NCBI GenBank assembly: GCA_017632495.1
Contig: JAGBRG010000128.1
Coordinates: 1-18,457, forward strand
Direction: 5' to 3'
DNA: 18,457 nucleotides
Source of the DNA: Spirochaetales bacterium
GTDB lineage: Bacteria; Spirochaetota; Spirochaetia; Sphaerochaetales; Sphaerochaetaceae
Below the pieces are notes generated by a model, which was not told the origin of the DNA, did no database searches, and saw only the letters and a list, made by a program, of their open reading frames with translations. Made by a program: the position numbers and the translations under genes. Positions 1-6,049 of this stretch are shown here, piece after piece. The stretch's first letter is position 1; every line of letters begins with the position of its first letter.

Positions 1-271
1 CTCCGCCGTATCTGATAGACGTGAGACCCAGAATATAACCGCTTGTCTTTCCGTTCTTGGTAAGCGGATACATGTATGTCACATAGCCGTCATCAACAGA
101 TTTCATATCACCGATGTCCATTCCGTTGGAAACAGACTCCAGTGCTGAAACAACCTTCTGCTCTTCATACTTTTCGATTGCCGGCTCTGTGACCATGTTG
201 AGTGTTGCAAGAACAAAAGCAGCCACAGCGCAGATTGCGGCAAGAATCAAGGCGGTCTTTACATATTTCAT
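1..271 (-). CDS. rnfG: Electron transport complex subunit RnfG, N-terminal part (runs off left edge)
   Basis: The first 90 residues of a protein that starts at 271 and continues beyond the window. RnfG is a membrane-anchored flavoprotein subunit of the Rnf ferredoxin:NAD+ oxidoreductase. It carries a covalent FMN on the outer face; the FMN-binding threonine motif lies further downstream and cannot be checked here. What is visible is a basic start (MKYVKTA), one hydrophobic segment at about residues 7-23, and then a soluble segment beginning TEPAIEKYEEQ, which is the usual RnfG layout. The ATG overlaps the rnfD stop (ATGA, 268-271), and AGGAGG sits 7 nt upstream (279-284). Position after rnfC and rnfD matches the common rnfCDGEAB order, so rnfE, rnfA and rnfB are expected to the left. 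Identification relies on both the N-terminal pattern and this context. Confidence 0.85.
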   Translation of the reverse strand, partial: MKYVKTALILAAICAVAAFVLATLNMVTEPAIEKYEEQKVVSALESVSNGMDIGDMKSVDDGYVTYMYPLTKNGKTSGYILGLTSIRYGG

Positions 272-1320
272 TGCTTGACCTCCTCACCGAAACGCTTTGG
301 AATACAGAATCTGTCGATTGTAGGAGTAACGATGTTCATTATCAGAATCGCAACGCTTGTTGCCTCCGGAAGGGAACCGAAGGTTCTGAACAGGAATGTG
401 AAGAATGCACAGCCTGCACCGAAAATCAGCATACCCTTGTGGGTAATCGGGCTTGTGACCATATCAGTTGCCATAAACAGTGCACCAAGAATCAATCCTC
501 CTCTGAGAAGATTCGAAAGAACCTCTCCGTGGAAGAAACCAAGACCATAAGGAACTCCGCCGAAAATCCATGTCAAAATGGCATAGATTCCAAGATATGA
601 CACAGGAATGTGCCAGGTAATTATCTTTCTGCAAAGCAGATAAATTCCACCTGCAATAAGGAGGATCTTTGAAACCTCTCCGATACAGCCTGGGATGTTA
701 CCCAAAAACGCATCTACGTTATAGGCGCTGATTCCTGTTGCAGCCTGGATCTTCTGTGCAAACGGTGTTGCCATATAGCCGTTGTTTGCAAGAATCTGGA
801 GGCTTGTAAGACCTGACGACTCACCTGCAGAAAGAACTGTCTTAACAAGTGAAAGCGGAGTTGCCGAACTTACCATATCAACTGCCTCAAGCGTTCTTGG
901 AAGCTTGAAGGAGCTCATTACGGAAGAGAATGAGAAGAATACAAAAACTCTTCCTGCAATGGCCGGGTTGGCCCAGTTGGCTCCCAGACCTCCGAACGTC
1001 CATTTGACAACGGCAATGGCAAATACTGAAGCAATGGCCGGAATGAACAGAGGAATTGTCGGGCTCATGTTCATACCAACAAGGATACCTGTAACCAGAG
1101 CAGATCCGTCACAGATTGTCATTTCCTTACTGATTCTTCCGAGAAGATATTCAGTCAGAACAGCACAGACGATGCTGACAAGCAGAACCGCCAATGCTCT
1201 GAAGCCGAATACATAAATACCCCAGATGCATGAAGGAGTAAGAGCTGCTGCAACGCTGTACATGATGTTGCTGGTGCTTGCTCCGCTGTGGAAATGCGGT
1301 GATGAAGATACTCGTCTCAT
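268..1320 (-). CDS. rnfD: Electron transport complex subunit RnfD (membrane, covalent FMN)
   Basis: Integral membrane subunit of the Rnf complex, 350 residues, the usual family length. It is mostly hydrophobic, with about nine or ten likely membrane segments. The motif SSATPL at residues 151-156 matches the site where FMN is attached through a phosphoester to threonine (expected Thr154). The segment GANWANPAIAGR at 113-124 is another RnfD/NqrB-family signature. The open frame extends upstream to 1404, but the ATG at 1320 is chosen because it overlaps the rnfC stop as ATGA and has GGAGG 5 nt upstream (1326-1330); the extra upstream residues would lie inside rnfC and resemble no RnfD N-terminus. 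RnfD helps move electrons across the membrane while Na+ or H+ is pumped; which ion cannot be told from this sequence. Confidence 0.95.
   Translation of the reverse strand: MRRVSSSPHFHSGASTSNIMYSVAAALTPSCIWGIYVFGFRALAVLLVSIVCAVLTEYLLGRISKEMTICDGSALVTGILVGMNMSPTIPLFIPAIASVFAIAVVKWTFGGLGANWANPAIAGRVFVFFSFSSVMSSFKLPRTLEAVDMVSSATPLSLVKTVLSAGESSGLTSLQILANNGYMATPFAQKIQAATGISAYNVDAFLGNIPGCIGEVSKILLIAGGIYLLCRKIITWHIPVSYLGIYAILTWIFGGVPYGLGFFHGEVLSNLLRGGLILGALFMATDMVTSPITHKGMLIFGAGCAFFTFLFRTFGSLPEATSVAILIMNIVTPTIDRFCIPKRFGEEVKQ
279..284 (-). promoter_or_regulatory. Shine-Dalgarno site of rnfG
   Basis: AGGAGG on the minus strand lies 7 nt before the rnfG ATG at 271, inside the end of rnfD. It supports this start and efficient re-initiation after the overlapping rnfD stop. 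Confidence 0.7.
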
Positions 1321-2621
1321 TTCTTCCTCCCCATCTTCTTTCCGGTCTTGAAGGCGTGGACAAGGTCCAGATGTGCCGGACAGCTGTAGGAACAGCATCC
1401 GCATTCCTTACAGTCCATAAGGTTGTTCTTCATGGCATCTTCATATCTGCCATGGGTAATCAGTGCATACAGTTTTGTGGGCTGAAGTCCGATAGGACAT
1501 GCAGCAACACAGCGTCCGCAGCTGAGACATGCGGTTTTGACATAGCTCTTCTTGTCTGTGATTGCAAGAATTCCGCTTGTGCCCTTTGCAATGGGAGTTT
1601 CCTCGTCAAAGAAGGCAAAACCCATCATGGGACCGCCGGAGATGATCTTATCCGGCTCTGTCTTAAAGCCGCCTGCAAAGGCAATCAGATCGCTTACCTT
1701 AACTCCAATCGGAGCTATGAGGTTGCACGGTTTATTGATGCACTCACCTGAAACAGTGACGATTCTTTCAATAAGCGGCTTTGAATATACAATAGCGTTG
1801 AAAATGGCATAGGCAGTTCCCACGTTGACAACAACAGCACCTACATCCAGAGGAAGCTTTCCAGAAGGAATCTCCCTGTTGATTGTAGATTTGAGAAGCT
1901 GTTTCTCATCACCCTGGGGATATTTCATCTTCAGAGGCATGACGGTGATGGGATAGCCTTTTTCCTTGATGACCTGCTCAAGAACTGCAACTGCATCCAT
2001 CTTGTTGGCCTCGATACCGATGATGGTGTTCTTGGGATTGAGGATGCTGCGGCAGATCATGACGCCCTCAAGCACCTCATAAGGCTTTTCAAGCATGAGG
2101 CGATGGTCTGCAGTAAGGTAAGGCTCACATTCAACACCGTTGATGACAAGATTCTCTACGGTTTTTCCCGGAGAAATGGTCATTTTCACGTGTGCCGGGA
2201 ATGTAGCACCTCCAAGACCGACAATACCTTTGTCCTTGATTTCAGCAAGAAGATCGGCGCTTGACATAGAGCTGTAATCACGACGAACTGTGAACGGATC
2301 TGTCTGAGTGTCATCCGGTTTGATGACCAATGCATCGCAGCAAACGCTGTTTGCCATAGTTACCTTTCTGATGGCCGTGACTGTGCCGTCAACAGGGCTA
2401 TGGACATCAGCCGAGATGAAACCGGAAGCCTGACCTATCTTCTCACCTTTAGACACATGATCCCCTACTGCCTTCAAAGCTGTTGCCGGTGCACCCAGAT
2501 GCTGGGACATGGAAACAACCAATTCTGCTGGTATGGGGAACCTTACAATCGGTTGGGTGTTGGAAAGGCTTTTCATATCTGAAGGATGGACACCACCCTT
2601 CTTGAAAGTCGCAAGTTTCAC
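1317..2621 (-). CDS. rnfC: Electron transport complex subunit RnfC (NADH/flavin site, two 4Fe-4S clusters)
   Basis: Peripheral 434-residue subunit of the Rnf complex that exchanges electrons with NAD(H) on the cytoplasmic side. The N-terminal HPSDMKSLSN stretch (12-21) and barrel-sandwich-like segment around SADVHSPVDGTV (70-81) are RnfC-typical. GLGGATFPAHVK at 135-146 is the flavin/NADH-binding signature shared with complex I subunit NuoF. Two four-cysteine motifs near the C-terminus, C365-C368-C371-C375 and C404-C407-C410-C414, bind two [4Fe-4S] clusters; this separates it from NqrA. The start is GTG at 2621 with GGAGG 6 nt upstream; the next in-frame ATG is 15 codons further in. The tail is short and lysine-rich, without the alanine-rich extension of enterobacterial RnfC. 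It is the first gene of the operon and overlaps rnfD by 4 bp. Confidence 0.95.
   Translation of the reverse strand: MKLATFKKGGVHPSDMKSLSNTQPIVRFPIPAELVVSMSQHLGAPATALKAVGDHVSKGEKIGQASGFISADVHSPVDGTVTAIRKVTMANSVCCDALVIKPDDTQTDPFTVRRDYSSMSSADLLAEIKDKGIVGLGGATFPAHVKMTISPGKTVENLVINGVECEPYLTADHRLMLEKPYEVLEGVMICRSILNPKNTIIGIEANKMDAVAVLEQVIKEKGYPITVMPLKMKYPQGDEKQLLKSTINREIPSGKLPLDVGAVVVNVGTAYAIFNAIVYSKPLIERIVTVSGECINKPCNLIAPIGVKVSDLIAFAGGFKTEPDKIISGGPMMGFAFFDEETPIAKGTSGILAITDKKSYVKTACLSCGRCVAACPIGLQPTKLYALITHGRYEDAMKNNLMDCKECGCCSYSCPAHLDLVHAFKTGKKMGRKK
1326..1330 (-). promoter_or_regulatory. Shine-Dalgarno site fixing the rnfD start
   Basis: GGAGG on the minus strand, 5 nt before the ATG at 1320. 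It decides between this start and in-frame ATG codons further upstream inside rnfC. Confidence 0.7.
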
Positions 2622-2627
2622 AACTGT

Positions 2628-2632
2628 CCTCC
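2628..2632 (-). promoter_or_regulatory. Shine-Dalgarno site supporting the GTG start of rnfC
   Basis: GGAGG on the minus strand, 6 nt before GTG at 2621. No ATG is available at this position, so the site decides the start. Confidence 0.7.
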
Positions 2633-2645
2633 AAAGAAAATCTTC

Positions 2646-2674
2646 TTCACATTCTACTGTATTTTACTTATTAT
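2646..2674 (+). promoter_or_regulatory. Promoter for a probably leaderless transcript of the P-loop gene
   Basis: TTCACA (2646-2651) and TATTAT (2669-2674) are separated by 17 bp; each matches the sigma-70 consensus at five of six positions. The predicted transcription start is about 2681, the A of the ATG. No SD precedes that ATG. Confidence 0.5.
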
Positions 2675-2696
2675 TTAAACATGAATTTGCTTTCAA
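2668..2696 (-). promoter_or_regulatory. Candidate promoter of the rnf operon
   Basis: On the minus strand TTGAAA (2696-2691) and TAATAA (2673-2668) are separated by 17 bp. The -35 is good, the -10 only fair. A start near 2661 would give a leader of about 40 nt carrying the rnfC SD. The -35 lies inside the first codons of the divergent gene, and the -10 overlaps that gene's own -10. Confidence 0.35.
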
Positions 2697-3544
2697 AGTT
2701 GGGTATCTACAGAAATCCGCCTGTCAAAGTATACGCTTTGGTAGGTAGAAGCGGCACAGGAAAAAGCTTCCGTGCCCAGCTTGTAGCCGACAAATATCAT
2801 ATTCCTCTCATCGTGGATGACGGTCTTCTTATCAAGAATGATAAGATTCTGGCCGGAAAGAGCGCAAAGCAGGAATCCAACTTCCTTACAGCCGTAAAGC
2901 GTGCCCTGTTTCAGGACCCGGATCATCACCAGGAAGTCTTAAATGCCCTTCAGACGGAGCGTTTTCATAAGATTCTGATTATCGGAACATCTGAGAAAAT
3001 GGCCACCAAGATTGCAAGAAGGCTCAACCTCCCCGACCCGTCCCAGACCATCCATATCGAGGACATTGCGACCAAGGACGAAATTGACACTGCAATGCGT
3101 GTCCGTTATTCGGAAGGCAAGCATGTCATTCCTGTCCCCCCGCTTCAGATTACAAGAAACTACCCTTCCATTGTTTATGATTCAATCCGCGTAGGCCTTC
3201 AGAAGCGTCTGGGATTTCTTCCGTTTGTCAGAAAGGTCCAGACTGTTGAAAAGACCCTTGTGTGTCCTGAATTCAGCAAGCAGGAGGAAACTTCAATCAG
3301 TGAGGCTGCAATCACCCAGATGATCAACCACTGTCTGAATGAATATGCCGACACCATGAAGGTCAACAAGGTCACTTATGTCTACAGCAACGAAGGTTAT
3401 GACCTTGATATCAACATAAGAACACCTGAAAACATCTCAGGTCTGGAAATTGCTGAGTTTGAGGAATTCATTGCTGATTCACTGGAAAAATACGGCGGAA
3501 TTCTGATTCACAAAGTCAATCTGCACGTTCAGGCGTGGTCTTAA
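2681..3544 (+). CDS. P-loop ATP-binding protein with Asp23/Gls24-like C-terminal region, function unknown
   Basis: I do not recognise this gene by name. The 287-residue product has a Walker A motif, GRSGTGKS, at 22-29, right after a hydrophobic beta strand (VKVYALV). Further ATPase-like elements are the acidic DDGLL at 46-50 and strand KILIIGTSEK at 97-106. A conserved-looking segment, RYSEGKHVIPVP (142-153), follows. The last 85 or so residues (ISEAAITQMINHC ... GGILIHKVNLHV) resemble the Asp23/Gls24 alkaline-shock fold, with its closing 'glycine-hydrophobic-x-V-x-hydrophobic-x-V' strand; this is a by-eye match. There is no signal peptide or membrane segment, so it is cytoplasmic. No SD precedes the ATG, and a promoter is placed for a leaderless start. 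It is divergent from rnfC, and its last 29 bp overlap the convergent pcnB. Neither neighbour reveals its job. Confidence 0.8.
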   Translation: MNLLSKLGIYRNPPVKVYALVGRSGTGKSFRAQLVADKYHIPLIVDDGLLIKNDKILAGKSAKQESNFLTAVKRALFQDPDHHQEVLNALQTERFHKILIIGTSEKMATKIARRLNLPDPSQTIHIEDIATKDEIDTAMRVRYSEGKHVIPVPPLQITRNYPSIVYDSIRVGLQKRLGFLPFVRKVQTVEKTLVCPEFSKQEETSISEAAITQMINHCLNEYADTMKVNKVTYVYSNEGYDLDINIRTPENISGLEIAEFEEFIADSLEKYGGILIHKVNLHVQAWS

Positions 3545-4676
3545 CTTTCTTAGTTCTGTTTCTTCTCTTAGGCTGAGCCTTGGCACTTTTCTGCTGCTTC
3601 TGTACAAGAGCGGGATTTCTGTGTCTGATACAGCTTTTTGGAACCTTCATGCCAAGTTCTTCCATGTACATGGATGCCGCCATCTCAAGTTCATAGTTAG
3701 GCGGTGTGATGGGACTGAGCATCACCTTTATCTGACGAAGAATATCATTGAAGACAGCTGTGGGTGTTGTCCACTCCTCGTTTTTGGCAATAAATGGTCT
3801 TACAAGGGCAAGGTACATCTTGGCTCTTGGAAGCTGAGTTTTCCCATCCTTGCAATCGTTCACCATCTGATCCAGTTCCTTCAACGAGTCGAACATCTGC
3901 GGGAATCTGGTGTAGACAGACATTGCAGGAAGGATATGGACAAGAAGCTTGTACTGGTTGAGCTTGCTGAAAATCTCGCTTGAGTTTCCGCAGGAAAGGA
4001 TCTTGTTCACTTCCTCTGTCATTCTTGAAGAACTGACTTGCCCTATCATCGGAGCATAATGTCTTATTGCCATGGACAGTCTGAATGGAATCTTGAATCC
4101 GGTTGTCACTGAGTATTTGACAGCTCTGACCATTCTGACAGGATCTTCGATGAATGTTCTGTTGAGCGGAATCAGTGATACGATCTTTTTGTTCTTGAAA
4201 TCCTCAAGGGCATTGTTGAAATCAATCAGGTTTCCTTTGATCGGATCATAGTAAAGGCTGTTGATTGTAAAATCGCGCCTTGTACAATCCTCTTCGATTG
4301 TTCCGAACTGATTGTCGTTTGTATAATCGTGATCGCGGGTGCTTCTGAAGGTGGAAACCTCTATGATCTCATCTCCGTATGTGATGTGTACGATTCTGAA
4401 TCTGCGGCCGATAATGCGGGAATTGTAAAACAGCTTATGTACCCGTCTCGGAGAGGCTGCGGTTGCGACATCAAAGTCCTTTGGAATCCTTCCCAGGATG
4501 AGGTCTCGTACGGCACCTCCGACTATGTAGCTTTCATAGCCTGCACCGGTTAATCTCTTTACTACGCTGACGGCATTTCTGTCGATGAGGTTCGGATCTA
4601 TTTTGTTCTCCTCTTTGGAGTAGACCTGCGCAACCGCATCCAGTCCGTCGGCCCCGTTCTTATATCTGATAAACAT
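3516..4676 (-). CDS. pcnB: Poly(A) polymerase I, class II nucleotidyltransferase family
   Basis: Adds poly(A) tails to RNA 3' ends, which in bacteria promotes decay. The 386-residue product has the class II nucleotidyltransferase core: GGAVRD at 53-58, the metal-binding DFD at 67-69, RRDFT at 133-137 and EDPVRMVRAVKY at 177-188. What points to poly(A) polymerase and not a CCA enzyme is IIGRRFRIVHI at 88-98, which fits the published PAP-specific signature ([LIV][LIV]G[RK][RK]F...). There is no HD domain. The C-terminus ends in a basic tail (many K/R after about residue 350), as in other PcnB proteins, suited to RNA binding. The start ATG has no clear SD; a TATACA -10-like element lies at 4711-4706. 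It is divergent from hisS and its 3' end overlaps the convergent P-loop gene by 29 bp. A second nucleotidyltransferase (cca) lies at 16782. Confidence 0.9.
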   Translation of the reverse strand: MFIRYKNGADGLDAVAQVYSKEENKIDPNLIDRNAVSVVKRLTGAGYESYIVGGAVRDLILGRIPKDFDVATAASPRRVHKLFYNSRIIGRRFRIVHITYGDEIIEVSTFRSTRDHDYTNDNQFGTIEEDCTRRDFTINSLYYDPIKGNLIDFNNALEDFKNKKIVSLIPLNRTFIEDPVRMVRAVKYSVTTGFKIPFRLSMAIRHYAPMIGQVSSSRMTEEVNKILSCGNSSEIFSKLNQYKLLVHILPAMSVYTRFPQMFDSLKELDQMVNDCKDGKTQLPRAKMYLALVRPFIAKNEEWTTPTAVFNDILRQIKVMLSPITPPNYELEMAASMYMEELGMKVPKSCIRHRNPALVQKQQKSAKAQPKRRNRTKKVKTTPERAD

Positions 4677-4687
4677 TTATATAGCCG

Positions 4688-4715
4688 TTGAACAATTCGT
4701 TATTTTGTATAGAAT
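4688..4715 (+). promoter_or_regulatory. Candidate promoter of hisS-hrpA
   Basis: TTGAAC (4688-4693) and TAGAAT (4710-4715) with a 16-bp spacer. A start near 4722 gives a leader of about 40 nt that carries AGGGG (4751-4755), 7 nt before the hisS ATG. Its -10 overlaps a minus-strand TATACA that may serve pcnB. Confidence 0.45.
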
Positions 4716-4762
4716 GTATTACAACAAATTTCTAATAAAATGACAACACCAGGGGTGCGAAA

Positions 4763-6049
4763 ATGATAGAACCGAAAGTACTTAAGGGCTTCAGAGACAG
4801 CCTTCCTCAGCAGGAGATCGTAAGACAGAAACTCATGGCCAAGATCCAGAAAATACTCAGATCGTTTGGCTTTGTACCTATTGATACTCCGGCTTTGGAG
4901 TATACGGAAGTACTCCTTGGAAAAGGCGGCGGAGAGACTGACAAGCAGATGTTCCGCTTCACCGACAACGGCGGAAGGGACGTTGCAATGAGATTTGACC
5001 TCACAGTTCCCCTTGCCCGCTATGTCGCAGCCAACTACAGCCTTCTCTCCTTCCCGTTCAAGCGCTATCACATGAGCAAGGTCTGGCGTGGTGAGAAGCC
5101 CCAGAAAGGCAGATACCGCGAGTTCTGGCAGTGCGACTTTGATATGGTCGGAGTTGACAATGCCCAGAGCGACTTTGAGATTCTTCTTCTGATCCACACC
5201 TGTCTTTCTCAGATGAAAGTCGGTTCTTTCAGAGTCTGTGTCTCCCACAGAGGCCTTCTCAACACCTTCCTTTCGAATCTGGGCATCCAGGACAAGGTCC
5301 AGGATGTACTCAGGGCCATCGACAAGCTGAATAAAATCGGTCGTGACGGAGTCTGTGAGATTCTCAAGGAAGAAGGCCTTACGGATGATCAGACAGCCAA
5401 GGTCCTTGATTTCATCTCAATAGACAAGACAAGCTTTGAAAAGACATTGTCAATTCTTGAAAACATGTTCGGCCAGAGCCCTGAGATCGAAAGACTTTCA
5501 CAGATTCTGACAATGATGAAGGCATGCAAAATTGAAAATGATTTCTGTCTTGATACCTCTATCACACGCGGTCTTGATTACTACACAGGCATTGTCTATG
5601 AAACCCTTCTTCTTGATATGCCTCAGATCGGTTCCATCTGCTCAGGCGGACGATACAACAACCTTGCAGGCCTTTATACCAAGGAGAACCTTCCCGGAGT
5701 CGGTTCCTGCATAGGACTTGACAGACTCATTGCCGCCCTTGAAGAGCTTAAGAGCCCCATTGTCACAGACTCTGCTTATGCGGATGTGATGGTTGTTTCC
5801 AACAAGGACGATATCGCATGGTCTGAAAGCGTTGCCATGAAGCTTCGCGCAGAAGGTGTGAATGCAGATTCCTATGTCGGAGAGAAAGGCCTTGGACAGC
5901 AGTTTGCCTATGCTGAGAAAAACGGAATCCCCTACGTGGTCTCATCTCAAAACGGAGATCTCTTCTCCGTCAAGGAGATTGCCACAAGAAAGGTTCTTGA
6001 CGGCCTTACGATCGAGCAGATTGCAAAGATGGTGAAACCTGCGTTCTGA
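4763..6049 (+). CDS. hisS: Histidyl-tRNA synthetase
   Basis: Class II aminoacyl-tRNA synthetase that charges tRNA-His with histidine in the cytoplasm. The 428 residues match the usual length. Visible motifs are RFDLTVPLARY at 78-88, motif 2 around RYREFWQCDFDMVG (117-130), the histidine-binding signature RGLDYYTG (269-276), SGGRYNNL (294-301) and motif 3 GVGSCIGLDRL (312-322). The last 95 or so residues form the anticodon-binding domain (ADVMVVSNKDD ... GLGQQFAYAEKNG). AGGGG lies 7 nt before the ATG and a likely promoter stands upstream. The stop overlaps the hrpA start by one base (TGATG), so the two are cotranscribed and probably translationally coupled. Nothing looks missing or truncated. 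Confidence 0.97.
   Translation: MIEPKVLKGFRDSLPQQEIVRQKLMAKIQKILRSFGFVPIDTPALEYTEVLLGKGGGETDKQMFRFTDNGGRDVAMRFDLTVPLARYVAANYSLLSFPFKRYHMSKVWRGEKPQKGRYREFWQCDFDMVGVDNAQSDFEILLLIHTCLSQMKVGSFRVCVSHRGLLNTFLSNLGIQDKVQDVLRAIDKLNKIGRDGVCEILKEEGLTDDQTAKVLDFISIDKTSFEKTLSILENMFGQSPEIERLSQILTMMKACKIENDFCLDTSITRGLDYYTGIVYETLLLDMPQIGSICSGGRYNNLAGLYTKENLPGVGSCIGLDRLIAALEELKSPIVTDSAYADVMVVSNKDDIAWSESVAMKLRAEGVNADSYVGEKGLGQQFAYAEKNGIPYVVSSQNGDLFSVKEIATRKVLDGLTIEQIAKMVKPAF

Noticed and set aside
1278..1751. Open frame of 157 codons on the plus strand over rnfC
   Set aside because: Lies opposite the RnfC iron-sulfur motifs; the real gene is on the minus strand.
3280..3296. Strong SD-like sequence (AGGAGGAAA) inside the P-loop gene
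   Set aside because: No start codon at a suitable distance in any frame with an open continuation; it simply encodes QEE.
4700..5248. Open frame of 182 codons on the minus strand, opposite hisS
   Set aside because: Antisense to conserved HisRS motifs, no SD, no recognisable domain.
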